DNA of 64,000 nucleotides from Paenibacillus sp. FSL R7-0204 (GTDB lineage: Bacteria; Bacillota; Bacilli; Paenibacillales; Paenibacillaceae). Position numbers and translations under genes: made by a program. This document shows, in pieces, positions 17,901 to 25,475 of this stretch. Each line of letters starts with the position of its first letter. Position 1 is the stretch's first letter. Where the stretch lies: positions 5,518,001 through 5,582,000 of the forward strand of contig NZ_JBBOCA010000001.1 in NCBI RefSeq assembly GCF_038002225.1, given 5' to 3'. The notes below the pieces were generated by a model. That model saw nothing but the letters and a program-made list of their open reading frames with translations, did not search any database and was not told the DNA's origin.

Positions 17901-19271
17901 TGATCCCTTGATGCTGAGCTTGTAAGGAAACCCGATCTTATACCTAAGCGGGGAGGCTAAGGAAGGAACTGGCGTCCCGCTTTCATACCCGAAACTGCCT
18001 TCCACCATGGCCATCTGCTTAGCCGTCTCGCCGCGTTCCATTTTCGCAGACCGGTTCACTTCAAAATCAATACTTGCCAGAGCATCCGCCTGATCCCCTT
18101 GCAGTCCCTCTGCGCTGACTTCAACATAGCCGCCTGAATTATCGAGAGTCGTCTGCACATGGCTGAGGCCGGAGCGTGCAGTAATCACATTTGCCTGTAG
18201 TGTCTCTGGATCGAACTTGATTCTGGCATGGAAGCTCTTGGCTTCGCCTACGTCCGCCGCCTTCAGCTTCAGCCGGTAGGTCTCATTACTGACAGCCTCC
18301 TCCGGGGCTTCCAAGGTAAATCTGGCTCCATGCTCAATCTGAAAAGCATATTCAGCCGCTGCCGGATTGCCGGCCCTATCCTTCACTTCTGCCAGCACTT
18401 GATGATAACCTCCGGCCAGCGGAAGCGCCGGGTGATAGGTAATCTGCTTAAGATTCAGATCATAGGCATAAGTTGACGGTGCCGCAGCCTGACCATCCAC
18501 CGTTAACCGGATGGAGTCCGGATCAATGCCCGACTTGGCATCCTCCGCTGATAGAATAAGGTCAGAGACAGGAGCCCTCAAGGTTTGATTAGGAGCCGGT
18601 GCCGCTGGAGTTAACACTGGAACATCCATATCTTCATTAATGGGCTCATCATAGATCAGTCTGACGTCATCAATCCAAATCGAGCCTTTATTCTTTTTGC
18701 TCATTTGTCTTTCTTTCATCTGGAAGTAGAAGGCCAGTGTACCCGGCATGGTCAGGTCTGAACCTATATCCGCCTCAACATACTTCCAGCCGCTCCAGTC
18801 GATCCCGGTCTCTTCACTCCTGATTTCATACGTTTTGGATTTGCCGGTGGAAGAAACATAGAACTTGGAGGTCAGGCCATGACCTTCCTGATTGGCATAT
18901 ACCCACATCCCGATTCTCTTAGGCGTTCGGCTAGATAGCGGAAGCTGAGTCGCCGGACCCACGGCAACCTGAGAGGGGTTATCGGTTATGCCAATGAAGT
19001 CATAATCAATCCGCAGGGACTTCGCTCCGCTATGTACGTATTTCGGATTCGTCTCCAGCGCCAGGCTACCGCTATGAATGCGGGCACTGTCAAAGGTTAG
19101 GTCCGTCAAGCTCACCTGTTCAAAATCCTCTACCTTCACGATACCGCTGGGTTCCGCCGCATCCCCAAAGGCAGTCGGTAACGGAGATAGAGCAGGGGTA
19201 AGGATGGGAAGCAGAACCGTCATAGCCAAGATCCCGCTTAATACTTTCTTTACAAATGGATGATTACTCAC
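14952..19271 (-). CDS. SLH-anchored multidomain metallophosphoesterase (purple acid phosphatase-like)
   Basis: This 1439-residue exoprotein has a signal peptide (about 1-36), a carbohydrate-binding-like beta-sandwich (about 45-215), an Ig-like segment (about 225-310) and a cohesin-like segment (about 315-420). Further Ig-like material follows (about 430-600). A purple-acid-phosphatase N-terminal domain and calcineurin-like phosphoesterase (about 615-990) carry DSH, HGGDMVDD, GNHD, FHKPAYH and EGHDH, which are the metal ligands. Two BIG2 domains (about 1000-1175), a Thr/Pro linker (about 1180-1250) and three SLH repeats (about 1260-1435) end the protein. SLH repeats bind pyruvylated wall polymer, so the enzyme sits on the cell surface. 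It probably hydrolyses phosphate esters outside the cell. Start is GTG 19271 behind AGGAGCGTG. Transcribed alone. Confidence 0.93.
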   Translation of the reverse strand: MSNHPFVKKVLSGILAMTVLLPILTPALSPLPTAFGDAAEPSGIVKVEDFEQVSLTDLTFDSARIHSGSLALETNPKYVHSGAKSLRIDYDFIGITDNPSQVAVGPATQLPLSSRTPKRIGMWVYANQEGHGLTSKFYVSSTGKSKTYEIRSEETGIDWSGWKYVEADIGSDLTMPGTLAFYFQMKERQMSKKNKGSIWIDDVRLIYDEPINEDMDVPVLTPAAPAPNQTLRAPVSDLILSAEDAKSGIDPDSIRLTVDGQAAAPSTYAYDLNLKQITYHPALPLAGGYHQVLAEVKDRAGNPAAAEYAFQIEHGARFTLEAPEEAVSNETYRLKLKAADVGEAKSFHARIKFDPETLQANVITARSGLSHVQTTLDNSGGYVEVSAEGLQGDQADALASIDFEVNRSAKMERGETAKQMAMVEGSFGYESGTPVPSLASPLRYKIGFPYKLSIKGSGLQTQSIITVTSRAGEPVEGAGIDFTDASGPQTYVTVTANSSDILKKADPSTAVLLAVAKGDRMFATTGSASGFIKVYLPDGSKAGYISSADVEQSDFTTGLGLTDAKGEIHTSLTNLAIGTWSVQAVKDGGTSESISMNVVAPFGGADPQYVQTFVTEDMKTMMSVGWQTAPTVQEAYIQYMKDSDWVDSDLTNAPAKAATQRALSEVEVIPEVAGGPMGEIKFHNALVTGLEPGTGYHYRVGYEGHWSDWSNYKTVEAAPDKPVSFVFVTDSHTKGDNGLETYQQLIKNALTNYPDTQFVMHGGDMVDDGAVLNEWNQFWQASSVYSSSVPSAYAMGNHDVKGGGKYIFAKGLGLPVNGPELQKEYAYSFDSGEVHFVVLNSEADEVTMGKQAEWLREDLLSSHKKWKIVMFHKPAYHTEDGRGNLIEYTQTYFAPILEELKVDLVLEGHDHVYARTYPMSKGKPLPSGEQGTVYLDGGASGWKFYDGSKYEYLDFMFDEDVPVYSAIQVSHDKIVIQARTTQSAEFIDNYTIVKKDERTVTSVAVAPAELKLNVGDKHATVLTATYNDNSTADVTNQAIWTSSNEQAATVDAEGVIHAVGVGEATIQANYGNLPPVKLSVTVQTEGTLPKLLKLTADPGTHTLQVNKQAASVITAVYDNGVSTVVTDQVHWTTSDPSIASVSDKGIITGIAAGGGVTITASFGGLTIAIPIVVEGGTVPVATPTPTPTPTPQSGGTPAATPAPKPAVTPTATPSPTATTTPAPTPAITAGPAKPTVTRPVLKDTLDLDTLKSIVAKSRTAAVVKFQDVPAVLWSASFIDRAARMGMITGYADGSFHPEAKVSRAEFAVMLTKAFGLTGSQGTGFSDTHGHWASMALAALQQHGVIQGYADGSFHPKQEITRAEAVAMLARLTSYVPGTPAPFSDLPASWAAEPINAFANAGIVSGKGNGAFKPKESASRAEAVVMIVRLMDKLVEAGEE

Positions 19272-19369
19272 GAACTTTCACGCTCCTTGTTGTCTGTTCT
19301 AGTAGACAGCATAACGGCGTAATATGTTCGTAGAGTCATCACAATGTAAACATATTAAATTTTATTGTA

Positions 19370-20026
19370 TTAGACAGCAATCCCCTTCAGGTCCGGGGAG
19401 ATCCATAGCTCGGCCCCCGTTGCCTGCTGAACGTCTTCTACCGTCAGACCCGGTGCAATTTCCATCAGCATCAGCCCCTGGCCCGGGATCACCTCAATGA
19501 CCGCCATTTCAGTGACAATCGTGTTTACGACATGTACCGCCGTCAGGGGGAGCTTGCAGTCTTTCACAATTTTCGGCTGTCCGTCCTTGCTCACATGATC
19601 CATGGCGATAATGACCCGTTTAGCCCCGACTACCAGATCCATAGCTCCGCCCATGCCCGGTACTTTTTTCCCCGGAATCATCCAGCTTGCAAGATTGCCC
19701 TGCTCATCGACTTCAAGCGCACCTAGCACAGTAATGTCCACATGCCCCCCACGGATGATCGAGAAGGAGACCGCGCTGTCAAAATAGCAGGCTCCGGCTA
19801 TCGTGGTCACGAAGCTGCCGCCAGAATCTATACAATCGATGTTTTCTTCTGACTTCGCCGCTTTGGGGCCGACTCCAAGTATTCCGTTCTCCGCCTGTAA
19901 CATAATCTGGACATGATCAGGAATATAGTCTACCGCCAGGGTCGGCATACCGATCCCCAGATTCACCACATCGCCGTCCTTGAACTCCTGGGCGATTCTT
20001 CTCACAATGAATTCCCGGTTATTCAT
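19370..20026 (-). CDS. 3-oxoacid CoA-transferase subunit B
   Basis: This 218-residue protein is the beta subunit of a two-subunit class I CoA-transferase (AtoA/ScoB/CtfB family). GIGMPTLA near residue 25 and AENGILG near 47, with the catalytic glutamate in ENG, are diagnostic, as is IPGKKVPGMGGAMDLV near 118. With subunit A it moves CoA from acetoacetyl-CoA to a free acid such as acetate or butyrate. Its start overlaps the subunit A gene by 8 bp, indicating coupled translation. It closes a four-gene operon with thiolase and acetoacetate decarboxylase, which makes acetoacetate release the likely direction. Confidence 0.93.
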   Translation of the reverse strand: MNNREFIVRRIAQEFKDGDVVNLGIGMPTLAVDYIPDHVQIMLQAENGILGVGPKAAKSEENIDCIDSGGSFVTTIAGACYFDSAVSFSIIRGGHVDITVLGALEVDEQGNLASWMIPGKKVPGMGGAMDLVVGAKRVIIAMDHVSKDGQPKIVKDCKLPLTAVHVVNTIVTEMAVIEVIPGQGLMLMEIAPGLTVEDVQQATGAELWISPDLKGIAV

Positions 20027-20687
20027 GCGTATTCCCCGCCTTTACAATGGCATCAATCAAGATTCCCGGGACATTGACATGATTGGGATCAATCTCCCCG
20101 AGCTTCACATAATTATCTACCTCAGCTACTACATAATCCGCTGCCATCGCCATGACGAAATTGAAGTTCCGGGAAGAGCCGTCGATCACCAGATTCCCCG
20201 CCTCGTCCGCCTTATGGGCCCGGATTAGTGCCACATCTGCATGGAGAGGCAGCTCGAGTAAATAGTCCCTCCCTTCAATATCGAGCTTCCTCTTACCTTC
20301 CTCTACAATCGTCCCTACTCCTACAGGGGTTAACACACCACCCAGCCCCGCTCCACCAGCCCGGATTTTCTCAGCTAACGTGCCCTGCGGATAGAGATTC
20401 ACCTCCGCTTCTTTGGTCATCAGCAGCCTTCCCGTTTCCGGGTTGGAGCCGATATAGGAGGCATAGATCCGCTTGACCCGGCCGCTTTTGACCAGCTTAT
20501 AGATCGATAATTCCGGGGTGCCGGTATCATTGGAAATTAGCGAGAGCTGACCGGCTGACTGCGTCTCGACAAGCGCACGCACCAATTCTTCGGGGTGGCC
20601 TCCAGCCAGAAAACCGCCGACCATCACGGTATCTCCATCCTTCACCCTCTTCACGGCGTCTTCGGCAGAGATTAATTTGTTTATCAT
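20019..20687 (-). CDS. 3-oxoacid CoA-transferase subunit A
   Basis: This 222-residue protein is the alpha subunit (AtoD/ScoA/CtfA family). VGGFLAGGHPEELVRAL near residue 22, SNDTGTPE, YIGSNPETGR near 78, and GVGTIVEEGK near 125 are conserved stretches of the family. The start ATG at 20687 lies 39 bp after the decarboxylase gene. It works with the overlapping subunit B. From sequence alone the acceptor acid cannot be assigned, but the neighbours point to acetoacetyl-CoA as the CoA donor. Confidence 0.92.
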   Translation of the reverse strand: MINKLISAEDAVKRVKDGDTVMVGGFLAGGHPEELVRALVETQSAGQLSLISNDTGTPELSIYKLVKSGRVKRIYASYIGSNPETGRLLMTKEAEVNLYPQGTLAEKIRAGGAGLGGVLTPVGVGTIVEEGKRKLDIEGRDYLLELPLHADVALIRAHKADEAGNLVIDGSSRNFNFVMAMAADYVVAEVDNYVKLGEIDPNHVNVPGILIDAIVKAGNTHE

Positions 20688-20726
20688 AGATTTCAGGCTC
20701 CTTGTTTATTATTGGAGAAAAGCTGG

Positions 20727-21470
20727 CTACTGGATGATATAGTCATGAATGACTTTGCCGTAGGGCAGCGTTAGATCAGCAATGAAATGCTTTCCCCCGC
20801 GGTACGTCTTCACCGGCAAATCGGCTACAGGGGCATTCACATGGGGAATCAGGCTTAAGCGGGCCGGCCCGGTCCAAGCGCCTTTTACGTGAACATCTTC
20901 AAGAGTGTAGGCAACCAGCTGCGCAATCTTGGGGGTCCCATCCACATCGGGAATCAGCTTCAGATTCACTTGGGTTTTGGCGATAGCTCTAGCAGTGTCC
21001 TCTATATCCAGCAGATTTTGCTTGTAAGGCATCGTTCCCACGGCCACCAGGACATCGTTATAATATAGCGTGCCGGTCAGCGTCTCTGTACCTGCAACTG
21101 TCAGGCGGGGAGAGGCCCACTTTTTGGGGAACCCCCAGATCTCCCGTCCTCCCAGAATGGCAGGCGCATTATTCAGATACATCTGAGCCACAAAATTGCA
21201 CGGCTCCCCCTGAAAGGTACACGGAATCACGATCCCGCTCTCCTCATAGCTTCCCAGGCCCGACGAATCGGGCATCTTGATCCATTCATAAGACACGGTG
21301 TTACTTCCATCCGGCTGCAAGGGTTCCGGGACCGCCTGTCTGATCGCAGCAGGGTCAGATTCATAAGTGATGACCATAAATTCACGGTCAATGAAGCGGT
21401 AGGGCGGACGCCCGTAACCTGGACTGGCCGCAGGCATGGATTGCAGCGATAGCACCTCTTTTGCATTCAT
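20727..21470 (-). CDS. adc: Acetoacetate decarboxylase
   Basis: This 247-residue protein matches acetoacetate decarboxylase in length (the clostridial enzyme has 244). The active-site stretch is GREIWGFPKKWASP, in which the first lysine of the KK pair forms the Schiff base and the second lowers its pKa. PGYGRPPYRFIDRE near residue 15 and PEPL are also family signatures. It converts acetoacetate to acetone and CO2. The start was placed at ATG 21470 behind AAAGGGAG, 34 bp after the thiolase stop. The frame stays open upstream into the thiolase gene, but no ribosome binding site supports a longer form. Confidence 0.93.
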   Translation of the reverse strand: MNAKEVLSLQSMPAASPGYGRPPYRFIDREFMVITYESDPAAIRQAVPEPLQPDGSNTVSYEWIKMPDSSGLGSYEESGIVIPCTFQGEPCNFVAQMYLNNAPAILGGREIWGFPKKWASPRLTVAGTETLTGTLYYNDVLVAVGTMPYKQNLLDIEDTARAIAKTQVNLKLIPDVDGTPKIAQLVAYTLEDVHVKGAWTGPARLSLIPHVNAPVADLPVKTYRGGKHFIADLTLPYGKVIHDYIIQ

Positions 21471-21504
21471 AATGATCTTAAACTCCCTTTCTGTCATAGT
21501 TGTG

Positions 21505-22689
21505 TTAATAACGTGCGTTCTCAACTAGCATGGCAATGCCCATCCCCGTTCCGATGCACAAGCTGGCTATACCGTAATGCGACGATCTCCGTACCATTTC
21601 ATGCACCAGTGTAACTAACACTCTGGCTCCACTTGCCCCGACAGGATGTCCAATCGCAATAGCGCCGCCGTTGACGTTCACCTTCTCAGGGTTAATCTCA
21701 AGCTCATGTAATACCGCGATGGCCTGTGCCGCAAAAGCTTCATTAATCTCGAACAGATCGATGGCATGAAGAGGAATGCCCTGGTCCTTAAGCAGCGACT
21801 TAATGGCTCTTACCGGACCCATCCCCATATACGCAGGGTCTACGCCCACCAGTGAATAGCCCTTAATATAGGCTAAAGGCTCTACCTCTTGCTCCTTGCA
21901 TTTGTCTTCCGACATGACCAGCACAGCCGCCGCTCCATCATTGATCCCCGAAGCATTCCCGGCAGTCACTGACCCGTTTTCCTTAAAAGCAGGCTTCAGA
22001 TGAGCAAGCTTCTCTTTGCTGACCTCTCCTCTTACATGCTCATCCTCCGCGAACCAGACTGTCTCCTTTTTGATTTTGGTCATCACGGGCACAATCTGCT
22101 CGGCAAAAACCTGGTTCCGTTTAGCTTCGGCGGCCTTGATCTGGCTGTTGTAGGCAAACTCATCCTGCTCCAATCGCGAAATATGATATTTTTCGGCAAT
22201 GTTCTCGGCAGTAATGCCCATATGATATTTATTGACCGGACAGGTCAGGCCATCTGCAACCACGGTATCTATCAGCTCGCTGTTTCCAAGCTTATAGCCG
22301 TTTCTTGCATTTCTCAGCACATAAGGGGCATTCGACATACTCTCCATCCCTCCGGCCATGAGGATACTCCCTTGTTCAGCCCGAATAGAGTTGTAAGCTA
22401 AAGCAACGGCATGAAGCCCTGAACCGCAAACGGTATTAATGGTTGTTGCAGGTACTTCAATCGGAATACCAGCTTGCAGCGCCGCCTGTCTGGCAGGATT
22501 CTGACCCTCGCCCGCCTGTAGAACATTGCCCAGATAAATCTGCTCCACTAAAGCAGGCTCTACATGGCTTTGCTGAAGGCAGGCGGTCATTACCTTTGCT
22601 CCTAATTCCGTAGCACCAAGTGTCGAAAGTCCGTTGTTAAATGAACCAACTACAGTCCGTAAGGGTCTAACCAATGCAACTCTGTTCAC
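21505..22689 (-). CDS. Acetyl-CoA C-acetyltransferase (thiolase)
   Basis: This 394-residue thiolase condenses two acetyl-CoA into acetoacetyl-CoA. The nucleophilic cysteine is in NTVCGSGLHA (about residue 88), the catalytic histidine in GGAIAIGHPVGASGAR (about 350), and the second cysteine in SLCIGTGMG near the C-terminus. Length and motifs fit biosynthetic thiolases (AtoB/ThlA). The start is GTG 22689, with AAAGGAATG upstream. It is the first gene of the operon thiolase, adc, CoA-transferase A, CoA-transferase B, which together form the classical acetone route. Confidence 0.94.
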   Translation of the reverse strand: MNRVALVRPLRTVVGSFNNGLSTLGATELGAKVMTACLQQSHVEPALVEQIYLGNVLQAGEGQNPARQAALQAGIPIEVPATTINTVCGSGLHAVALAYNSIRAEQGSILMAGGMESMSNAPYVLRNARNGYKLGNSELIDTVVADGLTCPVNKYHMGITAENIAEKYHISRLEQDEFAYNSQIKAAEAKRNQVFAEQIVPVMTKIKKETVWFAEDEHVRGEVSKEKLAHLKPAFKENGSVTAGNASGINDGAAAVLVMSEDKCKEQEVEPLAYIKGYSLVGVDPAYMGMGPVRAIKSLLKDQGIPLHAIDLFEINEAFAAQAIAVLHELEINPEKVNVNGGAIAIGHPVGASGARVLVTLVHEMVRRSSHYGIASLCIGTGMGIAMLVENARY

Positions 22690-23017
22690 GAAATCTCACA
22701 TTCCTTTCTGATGGTATTAGACTTACATGCGGGTATTTATCACGATGTATGAGAGAGTATGCGTTACGGCTTAGATCGGCTTAATCAGTTTGATTAGCTT
22801 GATCGGCTCAGCCGCCTTGATCGCCTTCCTCCGTCTGATTATTTGGTATTTATTTACATATTCAGTGTAAGCCTAGAAGCTGGTTTCCTCAACGTTCAAA
22901 AATATACATAATTTTACATACAATTACCTCTAGGCCCTTGTACACTCCCCCAACGAGGTCATACTATCATTTCCTTTGATATTCTGGTTATTATTGGTTA
23001 TTTCAGAAAATCACATG
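22690..23017. other. Intergenic region upstream of the acetone operon
   Basis: This stretch of 328 bp holds no supported gene. A weak promoter-like pair on the minus strand (TTGAGG and TACACT with 17 bp between, about 22870-22900) could serve the thiolase operon. A short passage with repeated GATCRR-type words (about 22770-22830) has no clear function. Confidence 0.4.
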
Positions 23018-23060
23018 AAAAAACGCCTCCAACCCTTGCTTGGGTCTGGAGGCATTTTTT
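23018..23060 (-). terminator. Terminator of the Rpn-family gene (bidirectional in form)
   Basis: GCCTCCA (23025-23031) pairs with TGGAGGC (23047-23053) with an inner ACCC/GGGT extension. A-rich and T-rich runs of six or more flank it, so it would work on both strands. It follows the Rpn-family stop by about 50 bp. Confidence 0.85.
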
Positions 23061-23108
23061 GCAGCTCTCTTAGCATATCTCTTCTTATTCCGTTTTTTGG
23101 AGCCCTGC

Positions 23109-24002
23109 TTACATCAGCTTCTTAATCTCTTCCACCGGTAACTCCACAGCCTTGGACACCGCTTCCGGAGTAAATCCATGAAGCAGTAACTTACGGATAA
23201 TCTCTGCTTGGCCCTTTTCTATGCCTTTCTCTATGCCTTGTTCTATTCCTTCAGCTATACCCTCTTCATATCCCCAACGCTTCCAGGCTGGCATGAGTTC
23301 CATAATCGCTTCACCCTCCTCCGGGTATTGTATCATTAACTCTTTTATAATCTCTTCATCCTGGTCCCGGTCCGGTTTAAAATATAAATCTGCTACTGAC
23401 ATCACAAGCGCCAGCCGACCTTGATCGAGTCGTGTCTTCAGCTTCATGAACATGCGCAGAAACTCCCGGCGTACTTCTATTGCTTCTCTTGTAGTATACC
23501 CCATCTTAGCTAGTAACGCAGCAGCTACTGCATTGTCTGAATCAATAAACCGGCGCCAGTTCTGCTTACGCAATTCCACCTTGAGAAACTGGAAGCGCAG
23601 AATCTGGTGCTCAGGAATAACCATCTCCAAGGTGTCCTGCTCTTCTCTGATCTCATCTGAAGTGAAAATGGCAATTGGAATAATCAGCTTATGTTCTTTG
23701 CGGTAGCGCTCGAATAAGCGGCTGAAGTAAATAAACATCCGTTCGTGAAACTGTGTGTCCCGATACGACTGCGGCTCCAGATGAATCAAAATATAACCGT
23801 CCAGTCCTTTATAGCGGATTTCCAGCAGCAGATCCAGCTCCCGCGCTTCCTCGCCAACAATATCGACCAGCAATTCCTGCATCAGAAACCGGGTTTCACT
23901 ATAGTCCAGCATCGAATCTAGCTCAGGGAAAAACAACTCAATGAATTCCTGAAAGAACGTCTCCAGCAGCTTCTTAAAAGCCTCATCATGCGGTAAGGGG
24001 AT
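23109..24002 (-). CDS. Rpn-family recombination-promoting nuclease / PD-(D/E)XK transposase-like protein
   Basis: This 297-codon gene encodes a protein of the Rpn/PDDEXK_2 group. Coding similarity begins upstream of any standard start: PLPHDEAFKKLLETFF is read before the first TTG (23936). AGGAGG stands eight bases before an ATC codon at 24002, chosen here as the start. Active-site candidates are the aspartate in ELDLLLEI and the glutamate and glutamine in IHLEPQS. The C-terminus has the repeated EGIEQGIEKGIEKG coiled stretch typical of the family. Rpn proteins cut DNA and promote RecA-independent recombination in E. coli; this paralogue's role is unknown. A 50-bp relic of a second copy lies at 14790-14845. 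Confidence 0.85.
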   Translation of the reverse strand: MPLPHDEAFKKLLETFFQEFIELFFPELDSMLDYSETRFLMQELLVDIVGEEARELDLLLEIRYKGLDGYILIHLEPQSYRDTQFHERMFIYFSRLFERYRKEHKLIIPIAIFTSDEIREEQDTLEMVIPEHQILRFQFLKVELRKQNWRRFIDSDNAVAAALLAKMGYTTREAIEVRREFLRMFMKLKTRLDQGRLALVMSVADLYFKPDRDQDEEIIKELMIQYPEEGEAIMELMPAWKRWGYEEGIAEGIEQGIEKGIEKGQAEIIRKLLLHGFTPEAVSKAVELPVEEIKKLM

Positions 24003-24101
24003 TTTAGTCGCCTCCTGTTATATTTTGCTTGTTTCTTGTGAGAATATCCCATTTTAATGGAATTAAATATAACAAAAAGCACACATGTTCGTGTTTAATG
24101 T

Positions 24102-24135
24102 AAAAAGAGCCGCAGATGTTGCTCCTGTGGCTCTT
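24102..24135 (-). terminator. Terminator of the cotJ operon
   Basis: AAGAGCC (24105-24111) and GGCTCTT (24129-24135) with an inner CAG/CTG extension form a hairpin followed on the minus strand by TTTTT. It lies about 40 bp after cotJC. Confidence 0.8.
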
Positions 24136-24176
24136 CTTATCAAACTATCTATTTAGATTTATGCATGCATCAACGC

Positions 24177-24746
24177 TCAAAACACCCGCTTCTTATCCTT
24201 CTCCTCAATCAAAATCTGCACCGATTCCTTGAACCGGATCGCATGAATGATCTCCCGCTCGCGCAGGAACTTGAGGCTGTCCTGCAGATCCACATCGTCG
24301 GTCATGTCAATCAGCCACTGGTATGTAGCCCGGGCCTTCTCCTCTGCGGCGATGTCCTCATACAGGTCAGCGATTGGATCACCCTTGGCCGCAATGTAGG
24401 CAGCTGTGAACGGAACACCGGCAGAGTTGTTGTAGAACAGCGCATGATCCCGCTGCGCATAGTTCGGGCCTAAGCCTGCGGCTTCCAGCTCCTGCACCGA
24501 GGCGTCCTTGGTCAGCTTGTAGATCATAGTGGCAATCATCTCGAGATGGGCGAATTCCTCAGTGGAAATATCCGTTAGTACACCAATTACCTTATCGGGT
24601 ATAGCATACCGCTGGTTCATATAACGCAGCGCCGCAGCCAGCTCGCCGTCCGCACCGCCGTATTGCTCCATCAGATACCGGGCCATCCGCACATCACATT
24701 TGCCGACACGCACCGGGTATTGCAGCTTTTTCTCATAAATCCACAT
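24177..24746 (-). CDS. cotJC: Spore coat protein CotJC (manganese-catalase-like)
   Basis: This 189-residue protein has the ferritin-like four-helix fold of manganese catalases. Carboxylate and histidine ligands lie in STEEFAHLEM (about residues 60-70) and EEKARATY plus EREIIHAIRF in the second half. In Bacillus it is part of the spore coat, made in the mother cell under sigma-E. It is the last gene of cotJABC and follows cotJB by 48 bp. Length agrees with the family (about 189). Confidence 0.95.
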   Translation of the reverse strand: MWIYEKKLQYPVRVGKCDVRMARYLMEQYGGADGELAAALRYMNQRYAIPDKVIGVLTDISTEEFAHLEMIATMIYKLTKDASVQELEAAGLGPNYAQRDHALFYNNSAGVPFTAAYIAAKGDPIADLYEDIAAEEKARATYQWLIDMTDDVDLQDSLKFLREREIIHAIRFKESVQILIEEKDKKRVF

Positions 24747-24794
24747 TCGTGAACTTCCCCCTCCTTAAGGCTATTTCATTCCCGGCTTCATGCC

Positions 24795-25061
24795 TTAGAC
24801 TTGCCAAGGCCAGGGACTCTCGCTCCATTGCCATGGAGCCTTGGAATAGGCTCGGCCGAAATTCTGCAGCGGTCCGTATAGCTCCTGGAACTGGTTCGCC
24901 AGCTTGGTGCGCTCATACGTCAGCTGATTGAACTGTTCAATCGCCTTCACATCCTGCGGATGAGTATCCAGGTACAGATTCAGCTCTACGAGTGCAAAAT
25001 CAAGCACCTGCAGCTGCTCCAGCATCTCGTAATAACGGGGCTCGCAAGGATTAGCTTCCAT
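24795..25061 (-). CDS. cotJB: Spore coat protein CotJB
   Basis: This 88-residue protein is recognised by LQVLDFALVELNLYLDTHPQDVKAI-type sequence, of which ALVELNLYLDTHP is the strongest signature. It is a small inner-coat component that partners CotJA and CotJC. It begins three bases after the cotJA stop codon, so the two are translationally coupled. Confidence 0.94.
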   Translation of the reverse strand: MEANPCEPRYYEMLEQLQVLDFALVELNLYLDTHPQDVKAIEQFNQLTYERTKLANQFQELYGPLQNFGRAYSKAPWQWSESPWPWQV

Positions 25062-25064
25062 AGC

Positions 25065-25280
25065 CTACTTCCCTCCTTTGAACTTGGACTCATAAGGGCT
25101 GTATAGCGATGGCCATAACGTTCCATGCTTGAGCGCCTCCGGCAGGGAGAACTGCGGCAGATTCGGGGGCTGAAACGTGACGAATTGGTTCGGCGGCACA
25201 ACGTACGTCTTGAACGGCACCGGCGGACAAGGATCAAACGGTCCCCTGTACGGTGTCCATACGCGATCCTGGGAGTTCAA
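25065..25280 (-). CDS. cotJA: Spore coat protein CotJA
   Basis: This 71-residue, proline-rich protein has the YVVPPNQFVTFQPPNLPQFS core (residues about 26-45) characteristic of CotJA. The start is a TTG at 25280, eight bases after GAGGAGG. It opens the cotJABC operon. A sigma-E promoter is expected upstream from knowledge of Bacillus, but no convincing one was picked out by eye. Confidence 0.93.
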   Translation of the reverse strand: MNSQDRVWTPYRGPFDPCPPVPFKTYVVPPNQFVTFQPPNLPQFSLPEALKHGTLWPSLYSPYESKFKGGK

Positions 25281-25392
25281 TGATCATTCCTCCTCGTAAG
25301 GTTTTGACGGCATTGCCTGATGAATGTCCAGATCTCTGATCGTTACCTTCGTAACTAACTTATGACGGTCCAAGGGTCATCATTCCTGCGCA

Positions 25393-25421
25393 ACAAAAAA
25401 ACAGGGCCCCCAAAAGCCCTG
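25393..25421 (-). terminator. Terminator of the CorC/HlyC-type gene
   Basis: CAGGGC (25402-25407) and GCCCTG (25416-25421) flank an 8-base loop and are followed on the minus strand by TTTTTTT. It lies about 55 bp after the stop codon at 25476. Confidence 0.85.
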
Positions 25422-25475
25422 CAACCCGGCCTCTGAAGTCCCTGCTATATTTGAAAATATGAGTTACACTTCTGC

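Noticed and set aside
22770..22835. Lysine- and isoleucine-rich short peptide on the minus strand (reads like KLIKLIKPI) behind a GGAGG
   Set aside because: There is no usable start codon and the pattern comes from simple GATCAA-type word repetition.
23109..24002. Rpn-family gene as an intact insertion sequence
   Set aside because: No terminal inverted repeats or target-site duplications were found around it.
25281..25390. Sigma-E promoter upstream of cotJA
   Set aside because: Expected from Bacillus biology, but no pair of -35 and -10 boxes with correct spacing stood out.
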